Numbered from the stretch's first letter, positions 1-7,776 are shown. The stretch is 17,653 bases of DNA from Chloroflexota bacterium (GCA_003695215.1 RFIM01000065.1:1-17653), one strand, 5' to 3'. Numbers and translations are program-made. The notes: generated from the sequence alone by a model not told the origin.

Positions 1-21
1 ACACTTGTGCACAGCGCTCAT
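1..21 (-). CDS. start of an unidentified gene coupled to the ugpE-like gene (partial)
   Basis: An ATG at 21-19 overlaps the TGA of the upstream permease gene (20-18) in the classic ATGA arrangement. Seven codons are visible before the window edge, reading MSAVHKC. An AGGG sequence (complement of 30-33) lies 8 bases upstream of the ATG, a good Shine-Dalgarno distance. The overlap implies translational coupling and membership in the transporter operon. In E. coli the ugp operon continues with the ATPase UgpC and the phosphodiesterase UgpQ, but these seven residues match neither recognisably, so no function is assigned. Confidence 0.45.
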
Positions 22-902
22 TTATCGCGCCCTAGCGCGAAGCCGCTCATGAACTGCTTTTGTAGCAGGATGAAGACGATCACAGGCGGAATGCTCGCAA
101 TCACGGCGCCGAGCATCAGCGGCCCGTAATTCAAGCCCGTATCCGTGCTGATCAGCGACTGCAAACCGACCTGCACCACCTGCCGCGACGAGTCAGTGAT
201 GACCAAGCGCGGCCACAAGTACATGTTCCAGACGTAGACGAACTGGATGACTGCCAGGGCGCCGATCGTGTTCCAGCTGATCGGAATCAGCACGCGCCAC
301 AGGAATTGTAGCGGATTGGCGCCGTCTAGCTGCGCCGCCTCAGAGAGTTCAGCAGGGATGTTGGCGAAATGCTGCCTGAACAAGAAGGTGCCTGTGGCGC
401 TAGCGATGAACGGCACGATCAGCGCCTGGTAGGTGCTGCCCCAGCCCAGATCAATCACCACGAACCGCAACAAAGCGATGATCAGGATTTCGGTCGGCAT
501 CATCAGCGTCAACAGCACAAAGCCGAAGACCAACCACTTGCCTGGAAATTTGAAGTAGACGAAAGCTAGCCCTGCCAGGAGCGATAGCACGGTCTTGCCG
601 ACTGTCACAGCGACCGCTGTGAAGACCGTGTTCCACATATACGTGCCGAGATTGCGCGCCACTAGCACAGTGTTCAAGTTATCGGCGAGCGCGCTGCCAA
701 AGGTGAAACGGTAAGCGAAGACGTCGGCATTGCTTTGCGTGCTGACAATAATGGCGTAGATCAGTGGAAAGCCGACGATCAGGCAGGCGAGCGTCAGGAA
801 AATGTGCGCGCCGAGCCGTCTGGGCAGCCAGCGCCTGATGGCGGCCAACTTCGGCTGAGCTAGCGGCAAACTCAGGTCTTTAGAGAGACTCTCACTGCTC
901 AT
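18..902 (-). CDS. ABC transporter permease, UgpE/MalG type
   Basis: This 294-residue inner-membrane protein is the second permease of a carbohydrate (CUT1) ABC importer. It has about six hydrophobic segments, the first near residues 31-52. The cytoplasmic EAA loop that docks on the ATPase is at 188-207 (EAAQLDGANP followed by LIPI). The segment FVYVWNMYLWP (about 221-231) closely resembles E. coli UgpE, which favours sn-glycerol-3-phosphate or a related phosphodiester as substrate over a plain sugar. It starts with ATG only 3 bases after the UgpA-like gene; the GGAG ribosome site (complement of 911-914) lies within the end of that gene. The length fits the family (UgpE is about 281 residues). 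Family assignment is firm; the substrate is inferred from resemblance, mainly of the binding protein. Confidence 0.9.
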   Translation of the reverse strand: MSSESLSKDLSLPLAQPKLAAIRRWLPRRLGAHIFLTLACLIVGFPLIYAIIVSTQSNADVFAYRFTFGSALADNLNTVLVARNLGTYMWNTVFTAVAVTVGKTVLSLLAGLAFVYFKFPGKWLVFGFVLLTLMMPTEILIIALLRFVVIDLGWGSTYQALIVPFIASATGTFLFRQHFANIPAELSEAAQLDGANPLQFLWRVLIPISWNTIGALAVIQFVYVWNMYLWPRLVITDSSRQVVQVGLQSLISTDTGLNYGPLMLGAVIASIPPVIVFILLQKQFMSGFALGRDK

Positions 903-905
903 AGG

Positions 906-2093
906 CTACGCTCCATAAGTCACGCGGCGTGCTGTGGTGCGGAATTGCAGGTAGGTGATGCCGATCACCAGCAAGAACAGAATCACGGACTGGGCGGCGG
1001 CATAGCTGACTCGCCCTTCAGTGAAGCCATCTTGGTAGATGCGGTAAATGAGCGTGGTCGTCGCGCCGACGGGCCCGCCGGCGGTCATTGTGTCGATCGT
1101 GCCGAAGAGATCGAAAAAGGCATAGGTGATGTTGGTGATGACCAGGAAGAAAGTGATCGGCGAGAGCATCGGCACTGTGATCAGCCAGAAGCGCTGGAAG
1201 GTGTTGGCGCCATCAATGGCGGCCGCTTCGCGCAAATCGTTGGGCACGTTTTGCAAGCCTGCGATGTAGAACAGGATGTTGAAGCCGAGCGATTTCCACA
1301 CGCTTGCCAAGATGACTGACAAGATCGCCAAGTTCGGATCGGTAAACCACGCCAATTGCACGCCAAACAAGTTGTTGGTGATGTGGTTAGCGATTCCGCC
1401 AATTGGATTGAAAATCACGAAGAAGATCAAGCCTGCCACAGCCGGGGAGATCGCATATGACCACACCAGCAGCGTGCGATACACACCTGCGCCGCGAATC
1501 GGCTGATAGGCGACCGAAGCGATCAGCAGCGAGACCAGCAGGCCAATGACCACGATCGCGGCTGTGATCGCGAGCGTGATCACCAGGCTGCGCAGATACG
1601 CAGGATCGCCGAGCAGGTCAGTGAAGTTCTTCATGCACACAAAAGGCGTGCGGCGCGCTCGCGGCTGCACGATCAAGGTCGAGAGCCGAAAGGTATCCAG
1701 AAACGGATAGTACAGGAACAAGACCAGCACGGTCAGCGTTGGCAGGAGCAAGAGCCAAGGCGTCAGCCAGCCTTTGAAGGTGCCTTGAATGGCGCGTGGC
1801 GCGTGGCGCTCTTGCGGGCGCACGATGAACCACCAGCGCAGCGGCACTAAGCAGATCGCCATGCCAACTACGACCAGCAAGATGCCCAGAAAGTTATCTG
1901 CAGGCGTACGCTCAGGCTCAAAGGTGCAGAAGTTGAGCGGCACCATGAATAGCGAGGCGCCAACACCGCCGCCGAGCGCGCCTAAGCCGCCGCCTGAGAT
2001 GATAGAGCGCCCAGCGCGCTGAAAAATGATCCCCAGCATTGCCGCGCCTACCAAAGCAGCGATGCCTACGATGAGTATCGGAGCTATGCTCAT
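906..2093 (-). CDS. ABC transporter permease, UgpA/MalF type, with N-terminal membrane extension
   Basis: This is the first permease of the importer, 395 residues. The core (about 108-395) is a standard six-helix CUT1 permease with an EAA loop at 289-310 (EAAAIDGANTFQRF...P). The stretch TAGGPVGATTTLIYRIY (about 337-353) is very like UgpA. Unlike UgpA (about 295 residues) it carries roughly 105 extra residues: three further hydrophobic segments near 4-23, 35-55 and 67-89, the middle one Gly-rich (33-48). MalF also has extra N-terminal helices, so this is not unprecedented, but the Gly-rich segment is unusual. The ATG at 2093 is preceded by AGGAAGGTAGG in the complement of 2099-2110. It would pair with the UgpE-like protein to form the channel; the ATPase must be encoded elsewhere or beyond position 1. 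Confidence 0.9.
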   Translation of the reverse strand: MSIAPILIVGIAALVGAAMLGIIFQRAGRSIISGGGLGALGGGVGASLFMVPLNFCTFEPERTPADNFLGILLVVVGMAICLVPLRWWFIVRPQERHAPRAIQGTFKGWLTPWLLLLPTLTVLVLFLYYPFLDTFRLSTLIVQPRARRTPFVCMKNFTDLLGDPAYLRSLVITLAITAAIVVIGLLVSLLIASVAYQPIRGAGVYRTLLVWSYAISPAVAGLIFFVIFNPIGGIANHITNNLFGVQLAWFTDPNLAILSVILASVWKSLGFNILFYIAGLQNVPNDLREAAAIDGANTFQRFWLITVPMLSPITFFLVITNITYAFFDLFGTIDTMTAGGPVGATTTLIYRIYQDGFTEGRVSYAAAQSVILFLLVIGITYLQFRTTARRVTYGA

Positions 2094-2154
2094 GCGTCGC
2101 CTACCTTCCTTTGCTGACCCGATCTCCCAGAGAGTTGTGGCGCCTTGGTAAATG

Positions 2155-2183
2155 GCAAAGGCGAGGGATGAGCCTCGCCTTGC
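2155..2183 (-). promoter_or_regulatory. intercistronic hairpin between ugpB-like and ugpA-like genes
   Basis: A perfect 9-bp inverted repeat (AAGGCGAGG at 2158-2166, CCTCGCCTT at 2173-2181) has a 6-base loop and gains two more G-C pairs if A2157 is bulged. It sits in the 114-base gap between the binding-protein gene and the first permease gene. On the transcribed minus strand only a weak T-rich stretch follows, so a partial terminator or an mRNA-stabilising structure is more likely than full termination. Such an element would keep binding-protein levels above permease levels, as is common in these operons; that role is inference. Confidence 0.6.
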
Positions 2184-2207
2184 TTGATGCGCCTGAGCGC
2201 CAGAACG

Positions 2208-3557
2208 TTATTCGTAGAGCGCGTTGTACTCTGCCAGCAGCTTATCTGCCTCAGCCTTGGCCGCCTTCATCGCCGCCGCTGGATCGCCGCCCTGCAGCAT
2301 CAGCTCTTCCATCACCCGCGTGATGATGTTGCGCGTCTGTGGGAAGGTGCCCAGCAGCGCGCCGCGCGTAGCAGGCGTCACGGTCGTCTGGCGAATCTGC
2401 TCCACAGCGGTCAGGAAGTTCGGATTCTTCTCGAACCAGCCTTCCTTCTCCAGCAGCTCGACCGAGCTGTTGCGCAGCGGCAGGTAGCCCGTCGCCTTAT
2501 GCCACTCAGCGATGTTCTCCGTGTTCGTGAACCACAGCAGGAAGGTCAGCGCGCCTTCTTCCATCTTCTCAGGCAAGCCGTCCAAGAGCCACAGGCTAGC
2601 GCCGCCGATCAGATTGCCTGTCCAGCCCTTCTCAGCGTCGTAGGGCATGCGGCTAGTGAGAATATCAATGCCATTCGCCTTAGCGGCATTGGTGATGTTA
2701 GCCGTATCAGCACTGGAGGTGATGATGAACGGCACCTTGCCGCTCTGAATCGCCTGCTCAGTGGCATTCCAATCGCGCTGGCGCCCGCTGTAGATGTAGT
2801 AGCCTTGCTGGTACATCTTCTGCCACCAGGAGATGATGGCGATCATGTCCTCGCTATCGAGGAAGGTCTCAGTTGCGCGCGCATCGCGGCCGTTGCCATT
2901 GTTGACCAAGAGCGCATTGCGCTGCGCCATCCACTGCTCGACGAACCAGCCATGGTTAGGCCAGGTCACGCAGCCATCAATGCCCAGCTTCTCCTTCATC
3001 TCCAGCGCCTTGGCGCAAGCGGCTTCCAGCTCTTGCCAAGTGGCAGGCGGCTTCTCCAAGCCGAGTTCCTTCATCATGGCGATGTTGGTGTACAGCGTCG
3101 GCGAGGAGCTGTTCCAAGGCATCGAGGTGAACTTGCCATCTAGCGTGTAGTAGTCCACCACAGGCGCGATGAAGTCGTCGAAGTTGATCGGCACGCCGTT
3201 CACTTCAGTGCGGCCTTCTAGGGCGTCGGCAATGCTCTTGAAGTAGCCGAAATCGCGGGCGCGTTGCGTGCCAACTTCAAACCACTGCACAATGGCGGGC
3301 GGATTGTTCTGCTGAATGGCTAGGTCGGTCGCCTGTTGGATTTCCTCGTAGCTGGCATAGCCATCTATCGTCACGTTGTACTGCGGAAACTGCGCGTTGA
3401 ACTCAGCGGCGCGCTCGCGCGACCAATCCAAACGCGTGTCGGTGAAAGCGATCCAGACCTTGATATCGATCTTCTCTTGCGCCAGCGCAGGTAACGAGAG
3501 CGCACCTGCCATCAGCGCGACTGCCACAAAGGCGATCATCAACTTGCGAATGCTCAT
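2208..3557 (-). CDS. ugpB: ABC transporter substrate-binding protein, UgpB-like
   Basis: This 449-residue secreted protein would capture the substrate for the adjacent permeases. Residues 1-26 form a signal peptide (charged start, hydrophobic core, ALA-Q signal peptidase I site). There is no lipobox cysteine. Hallmarks of the UgpB (glycerol-3-phosphate) family of bacterial extracellular solute-binding proteins type 1 are visible: QWFEVGT at 91-97, MPWNSSSP at 146-153, IGGASLW at 317-323, WHKATGYLP at 352-360, and GALLGTFPQTR at 399-409, whose final Arg corresponds to the phosphate-binding region of UgpB. The ATG is preceded by AGGAG (complement of 3568-3572) with 10 bases of spacing. It is first in its operon. 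The family is clear; sn-glycerol-3-phosphate, a glycerophosphodiester or an oligosaccharide are all possible ligands. Confidence 0.88.
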   Translation of the reverse strand: MSIRKLMIAFVAVALMAGALSLPALAQEKIDIKVWIAFTDTRLDWSRERAAEFNAQFPQYNVTIDGYASYEEIQQATDLAIQQNNPPAIVQWFEVGTQRARDFGYFKSIADALEGRTEVNGVPINFDDFIAPVVDYYTLDGKFTSMPWNSSSPTLYTNIAMMKELGLEKPPATWQELEAACAKALEMKEKLGIDGCVTWPNHGWFVEQWMAQRNALLVNNGNGRDARATETFLDSEDMIAIISWWQKMYQQGYYIYSGRQRDWNATEQAIQSGKVPFIITSSADTANITNAAKANGIDILTSRMPYDAEKGWTGNLIGGASLWLLDGLPEKMEEGALTFLLWFTNTENIAEWHKATGYLPLRNSSVELLEKEGWFEKNPNFLTAVEQIRQTTVTPATRGALLGTFPQTRNIITRVMEELMLQGGDPAAAMKAAKAEADKLLAEYNALYE

Positions 3558-3663
3558 GCGAAAAGATCTCCTGTGTTCTGCTAAAGTGAGCTTGACAAGA
3601 AAAAAACTAGCCGCAACGCGTTAAAAGCCAATGCCTGTTCCTTTAAGAGCGTACCAAGCTATT

Positions 3664-3692
3664 TTTAAAAGACTGTTAAGAAATCGTGCCAA
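3664..3692 (-). promoter_or_regulatory. sigma70-type promoter for the ugp-like operon
   Basis: On the minus strand TTGGCA (3692-3687, 5 of 6 to the -35 consensus), a 17-base spacer and TTTAAA (3669-3664, 4 of 6 to the -10) are correctly spaced. Transcription would begin near 3657, giving a leader of about 100 bases that contains an AACGCGTT palindrome (3615-3622) and a run of seven U (3606-3600). The AT-rich surroundings contrast with the GC-rich genes. Confidence 0.5.
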
Positions 3693-3773
3693 GCCAAATA
3701 GGCTCAATTTCTGAAGTGTGCCCGCTTCCCAGACCAGCTGAGCGCATCAAAATTAGGTTGTGCGCCGATTTTT

Positions 3774-3782
3774 TGGTATCAT
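3774..3782 (+). promoter_or_regulatory. extended -10 element for the SRPBCC gene
   Basis: TGGTATCAT is a TGn-extended -10 (TATCAT, 5 of 6). No good -35 is seen at 16-18 bases. A start near 3789 would give a leader of about 52 bases before the GTG at 3842. It faces away from the ugp-like promoter, so the 284-base gap 3558-3841 serves both directions. Confidence 0.4.
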
Positions 3783-3841
3783 AGGTTGAGCGTAGGCTGA
3801 GCGTCAGCTTGCGCTGAGCGCCATTTAGCAGGGAAGCCACT

Positions 3842-4912
3842 GTGCCACTGATCGATCAACGGATTCTAATCGCTGCTGCGGCTGAGACTGTCTGGCCGTA
3901 TCTGACGCAGCCTGAGCACTTGATGCGCTGGCATTTGGGCTGCAAGCAGCTCTCGATTCTGACCACGCGCGCGCAAGGCGTTGGCACGCGCCGCCGCTGC
4001 ACCGATGGGCGCGGCAAAAGCACGGTCGAGGAGATCACCGCGTGGCTTGAGAACATCGGCTACGAATACAAAGTGGTAGATGGCCCATACCGCGCCTTCC
4101 GCGCGCGCATCCGCTTGCAGCCCGCGCCTGAAGGCACGATCGTCAATTGGATCGTCGAGTATCAGCGGCGCGGCTTGCTCAGCGGCCTGCGCGAGCTGCT
4201 CGGCGGGCGCCGCCACACTGAGCATCTAATGAGCGAGAGCCTGCGCAACTTGCGCAAAGTGGTCGAACGCAGCGGCGCGCGCCTCGATCCTGCCCGTCAG
4301 GCGCGTGTGGCGATGCAGCCGGCGCCCGATGTGACGGCGCGTGCCGCGCGCGGCGCCGAAGCCATGCGCGCTCAGTTGGCGAATACTGTGCCGAGCGCGC
4401 CCTTGGTCATCAGTGAAGAGGACGCGCCTGAGCCCAGTGCGCCGACGCTGATCCACCAGCAACCGCTCGCAGAGCCATCTTTCGTCACTAAGCTGAGCGC
4501 CGTTGAGCATCCGCCTGTGACGCCCGACTCGATAGCCGACACCAAGCCACGCAAGCCCAAAGGCCTGGCTGAGGCATTGCAGCAAACCAAAGCCAGCTCT
4601 GCGCCTGCCCGCACAGAAAACTCGGCTTGGGACTCTTCAGCGCGCACAGTGCCTATCTCGCTGGTAGCGCCGCCTCTGCCGCCCGCTGAGCCAACACAGG
4701 CGCTTGAGTCGGCGCCGCCTCAGCCACACACACCGCCCGAGATCGCGCCGACGCCTGCACGAGGCCTGCCGCCTCCCGAACTGCCTAAGCGCGAGATGCC
4801 CAAGCCGACTGATCTCTACGACACGGGCGAGCTGAGCATCTGGGAAATCTTCGGCGTGCCGCGCCCTAGCGAGAAGACGCGCACTGATCTGCACGCTATC
4901 GTAGCCGCCTGA
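3842..4912 (+). CDS. SRPBCC-fold protein with Pro-rich tail and C-terminal motif
   Basis: This 356-residue cytoplasmic protein has no signal peptide or membrane segment. Residues 1-145 fit the SRPBCC / polyketide cyclase-dehydrase fold: an opening strand (IDQRILI), AAAAETVWPYLTQPEHLMRW at 11-30 (the typical 'vW..l.dpe....W' start), strands to about 108, and a closing helix (TEHLMSESLRNLRKVVE). The family binds hydrophobic ligands; no specific ligand can be read. Residues 150-320 are low-complexity and rich in Pro, Ala and Ser, so probably disordered. The protein ends in a non-repetitive block, DTGELSIWEIFGVPRP (327-342), that looks like a conserved short binding motif. The GTG start is chosen because AGGGA (3830-3834) lies 7 bases upstream. 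It stands alone, divergent from the transporter operon. Confidence 0.8.
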   Translation: MPLIDQRILIAAAAETVWPYLTQPEHLMRWHLGCKQLSILTTRAQGVGTRRRCTDGRGKSTVEEITAWLENIGYEYKVVDGPYRAFRARIRLQPAPEGTIVNWIVEYQRRGLLSGLRELLGGRRHTEHLMSESLRNLRKVVERSGARLDPARQARVAMQPAPDVTARAARGAEAMRAQLANTVPSAPLVISEEDAPEPSAPTLIHQQPLAEPSFVTKLSAVEHPPVTPDSIADTKPRKPKGLAEALQQTKASSAPARTENSAWDSSARTVPISLVAPPLPPAEPTQALESAPPQPHTPPEIAPTPARGLPPPELPKREMPKPTDLYDTGELSIWEIFGVPRPSEKTRTDLHAIVAA

Positions 4913-5075
4913 CAGCGCCCAGAGCCTCTCAGCCCGAGTCGGCTGCGCCACTCTCTCAGAAACGCCGCTCAGCTTTGTGGCGCAAGCGGCGCGTCTCTCT
5001 GCGCCCTTTGCCTGAGCCAAAGCCCGCCGCACGCCGACGCCTGGCAGCACGCAGCCGTGTGCGCGCCACTGCGCT

Positions 5076-5092
5076 CCGCTGAGCTTCAGCGG
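5076..5092 (-). terminator. hairpin over the stop codon of the flippase gene
   Basis: CCGCTGA and TCAGCGG form a 7-bp stem with a 3-base loop, overlapping the flippase stop codon (5088-5086). It lies in the 173-base convergent gap 4913-5085, where both the SRPBCC gene and the polysaccharide operon should end. No U-tract follows on either strand, so intrinsic termination is doubtful; it may only protect a 3' end. Confidence 0.25.
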
Positions 5093-6573
5093 CGCAGCAA
5101 GCCCAATGCGACGCTCAGCCCCTGCCGCACCAGATCGCGCTCTAACCACCACAAGGCTGCTACATAAATGCCGCCGCCTAGCGCAACTGCGCCGCTCAGC
5201 ACAGCCAAGCCGTTCAGCGTGTTCTGCCCTGCCCAAAGCTCAGCCATGCGCAGCGTGCCCCAGACTGCGCTGCCCATCAGCGCGCTGCCCAACAAGGACG
5301 GCACAAATTGCCGCAGCGCACCAAAGAAGGCAATCTGCAAAATCCGCGAAGCGATGTACAGCCGCAAGGCGCTCACGACAACTGCCACGCCCAAGTGCCC
5401 GACCGCTACCGCCAAGGCGCTCTGCTGTGCTAGCACGAACAAGATCGGCGCTAGCAGCCCAAACTCGACCAACGTCGTCTTCCACAAGATATCAGGCCGC
5501 CCTATCGCCTTATAGACATCGCCAATATTCCATGAGACAGCCAAGACCATGCCGTACAGCGCTAGAATCGCCATGATCGCGCCTGCCTGTGACCATTTCT
5601 CGCCGAAGAAGACTTGCGTGAACAGCGGCGCGATCAGCGCCATGCCAAGGCCCATTGGCACCGTCACAATGGCGACGTAGCGTAGCGCGCTCAGCACGCC
5701 CTTGCGCAGCTGCGCCTGATCGTGCTGCAGCATGGCATAAGCTGGAAACAGCACTTGCGCGATCACGATAGAAAAATTGATGATCAAAATCTCGGGCATG
5801 CGGTAGGCGACCGTGTAAACGCCTAGCGCCGCATCGCCCAAGAGGCGCCCGATGAAGACGTAGTCGATATTCGCCTGGAGCGCCGAGAGAAAGCTATCAA
5901 GGCTCGCCTTGTAGCCGTAATTGAAGAGCTGACGCGCAATACGCGGCTGAAAACGCAGCTTCGGGCGCCAGGGCAGCACTCGCCACGCCAAGAGCGTGAA
6001 TGCCAGCCGACCTGCTAGCTGCCCTAGCACTAGTGCCCACACGCCCAAGCCCATCAGCGCCAACTGAATGGCAACCACGCTCTTGAGCAGGCTCTCGCCC
6101 AGGCTTGGCACGAAGCGCAGGCCGAACTTCAGCTCTCGCTTGATCAGCGCATCGTGCGTGCCGCCAAAGCTGCTGATCACGAAACTGAAGCTCAGGATCG
6201 GCAAAATGATCACAACCAGCGGCTCGTTGAAGAATTGCGCCACTAACGGCGCGATCAAGCAGGCCACAAGCCACATCGCGCCGTTGCTGGCGATGTTCAT
6301 CCAAAAGGCTGTGTGCGCTGCCTCCTCGATCTCGCTGCGCCGCTGAATCAGCGCCAACTCCAAGCCCAGATCGCGCACTGCATCCAAAAAGCTCATCACC
6401 GTCAGTGCGAAGCCGACGATGCCGAACTCGGCTGTGGTCAGCAGGCGCGCCAAGATGATCGTCGTGGCCAGATTGGCGCCTTTGCTCAGGATATAGCTCA
6501 GGTACGTCCAGGCCGTGCTTTTGACGGCTTTTGGGGTCACCTGCTGCACGTGCAGGTCGGCAGCTTCAGTCAT
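5086..6573 (-). CDS. polysaccharide flippase, Wzx/RfbX family
   Basis: This 495-residue integral membrane protein has about 12-14 hydrophobic segments spread along its length, as in the MOP-superfamily oligosaccharide flippases (PF13440 / WzxC-like). Near the N-terminus ARLLTTAEFG (42-51) matches the family signature ARLLtpeeFG, followed by DLGLELALIQRR. It would move lipid-linked oligosaccharide units from the inner to the outer face of the cytoplasmic membrane. ATG at 6573 is preferred over an in-frame TTG at 6579 because GAGAG (complement of 6584-6588) is 10 bases upstream of the ATG but only 4 from the TTG. It follows the GT2 gene by 27 bases and is last in the operon. No polymerase or ligase gene is adjacent. 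Confidence 0.88.
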   Translation of the reverse strand: MTEAADLHVQQVTPKAVKSTAWTYLSYILSKGANLATTIILARLLTTAEFGIVGFALTVMSFLDAVRDLGLELALIQRRSEIEEAAHTAFWMNIASNGAMWLVACLIAPLVAQFFNEPLVVIILPILSFSFVISSFGGTHDALIKRELKFGLRFVPSLGESLLKSVVAIQLALMGLGVWALVLGQLAGRLAFTLLAWRVLPWRPKLRFQPRIARQLFNYGYKASLDSFLSALQANIDYVFIGRLLGDAALGVYTVAYRMPEILIINFSIVIAQVLFPAYAMLQHDQAQLRKGVLSALRYVAIVTVPMGLGMALIAPLFTQVFFGEKWSQAGAIMAILALYGMVLAVSWNIGDVYKAIGRPDILWKTTLVEFGLLAPILFVLAQQSALAVAVGHLGVAVVVSALRLYIASRILQIAFFGALRQFVPSLLGSALMGSAVWGTLRMAELWAGQNTLNGLAVLSGAVALGGGIYVAALWWLERDLVRQGLSVALGLLRR

Positions 6574-6600
6574 GGGCAAGGCACTCTCAAGCGAGATCGA

Positions 6601-7776
6601 TCATGAGTTGGCGCGCTTTTGCCAAGTCACGCTTTGACGATTGCGCAGCCAGCGCCATAAACCGACCAGCGCCGCGAGATTCGAGCTGACGAAGAAGTAT
6701 GGCACGCTCAGCAGCTTGTGGCTGCGGCCGTTGCGCTCGGCTAGATAGCCAGCATAAGCCAGCATGTAGAAGGCATCCTGCGCGAAGAAGGCCAGCAGCC
6801 AGAACCAGAAGGCGCGGTCCAGGTTGAGCGCGCTGAGGATCATCAGCAGAAAGGCGCTGATCAGCGTCACCAGCATGAAGATAGGCGTCAATGGGCGCAA
6901 GAGCTTGTGCGAGATCAGGCGGAAGGTCAGATCGAGCGTTGGCGCGCGCAGGTAGCCTGCTGAGAACAGCGCTTGGAAGCGCCCTGCGTTGATGCGCGCG
7001 CGGCGCTTGAATTCATCGCTCATGGTCGCGCTAGCGATATCATAGCTGACGGCGTGCGGCTCGTAGACGACGCGATAGCCTTGCCGCATCACTTCCATAG
7101 CGATGCTGAACTCATCGTTGATGGTATAACGGCGCAGCGGGCGGTAGAGCCCGCGCCGCACGGCGAACATATTGCCATGCACAGCGACTGTGCTGCCTGT
7201 CAGGCTCTCCCAGCGCCGCAACGCTGATTCGTACTGCCAGTATAAGCCTGCTGGCTTGGCAACGGCGTTCTGCGCGTCCCAGAGGCGCAAAGCGCCGACG
7301 ACCACGCCCACGCTCGGATCGGCGAAGTTGCGCGCCAAGAGCCGCAAGGCGTTTGGCGCGTAGATAGGCGAGGCATCGCTCAGCACCACCAGCTCGCCCG
7401 TCGCTGCCTCAAAGCCACGATTGACCGCTGCCATCTTGCCACTGCGCTCGGGCTGGCGGATGAGCTGCACGCCGCGATCCTCGAAGGCGCGCACGATCTC
7501 GGTCGTGCCATCAGTGCTGCCATCATCCACCACGATGATCTGCAGCTGATCAGTTGGATAATCCAAGCTGAGCGCGTTCTCCAGCTTGTCGCGGATCACG
7601 TCCGCCTCGTTGTGAGCAGGGATGAGCAGCGTCACGCTCGGCAGATAGCTTTCATCCTGCTGAATCGGACGCGCTGCTAGCGTAGCACGCAGCGCCATCA
7701 GCAGCGGGTAGCCGAAGTACGTCCAGAATAGCGCTGAAGCGCTCAGCCAAAACAAGAGTGCCAGGATTAGGCTCAT
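6601..7776 (-). CDS. membrane-bound family 2 glycosyltransferase
   Basis: This 391-residue processive-looking GT2 has an N-terminal membrane segment (about 3-28), a GT-A domain and about three C-terminal membrane segments (about 290-375). Numbering from the GTG that precedes the ATG, the nucleotide-binding motif DDGSTDGT is at 85-92, the metal/donor-binding position is SDAS at 134-137 in place of DxD, the catalytic base is Asp222 in NDEF (221-224), and RINAGRFQ (262-269) takes the place of the QxxRW motif. It would add a sugar from a nucleotide donor to the lipid-linked acceptor made by the upstream sugar transferase. Either GTG (7779) or ATG (7776) could be the start; GAAAG is better spaced for the ATG. 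It lies 9 bases after the sugar transferase gene, so the two are co-transcribed. Confidence 0.88.
   Translation of the reverse strand: MSLILALLFWLSASALFWTYFGYPLLMALRATLAARPIQQDESYLPSVTLLIPAHNEADVIRDKLENALSLDYPTDQLQIIVVDDGSTDGTTEIVRAFEDRGVQLIRQPERSGKMAAVNRGFEAATGELVVLSDASPIYAPNALRLLARNFADPSVGVVVGALRLWDAQNAVAKPAGLYWQYESALRRWESLTGSTVAVHGNMFAVRRGLYRPLRRYTINDEFSIAMEVMRQGYRVVYEPHAVSYDIASATMSDEFKRRARINAGRFQALFSAGYLRAPTLDLTFRLISHKLLRPLTPIFMLVTLISAFLLMILSALNLDRAFWFWLLAFFAQDAFYMLAYAGYLAERNGRSHKLLSVPYFFVSSNLAALVGLWRWLRNRQSVTWQKRANS

Noticed and set aside
2184..3143. 319-codon plus-strand open frame antisense to the UgpB-like gene
   Set aside because: It lies opposite a clear solute-binding protein and is a product of GC-rich codon bias.
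3619..3680. TTAACA/TTAACG-like words upstream of the ugp-like genes, reminiscent of Bacillus Pho boxes
   Set aside because: Spacing between the two does not fit the 11-base repeat of known PhoP sites, and only one is a good match.
3631..3714. 27-codon plus-strand ORF starting at an ATG in the divergent promoter region
   Set aside because: No ribosome site, no signal or domain, and it overlaps the predicted ugp-like promoter.
3737..3820. Three copies of GCTGAGCG upstream of the SRPBCC gene
   Set aside because: The same octamer occurs inside several coding regions (for example near 4492, 7567 and 10311), so it is a common word in this genome rather than a local operator array.
4637..5236. 199-codon open frame on the minus strand across the convergent gap
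   Set aside because: It overlaps both well-supported genes, is an Arg/Ala/Cys-rich translation typical of a wrong frame, and shows no domain or ribosome site.
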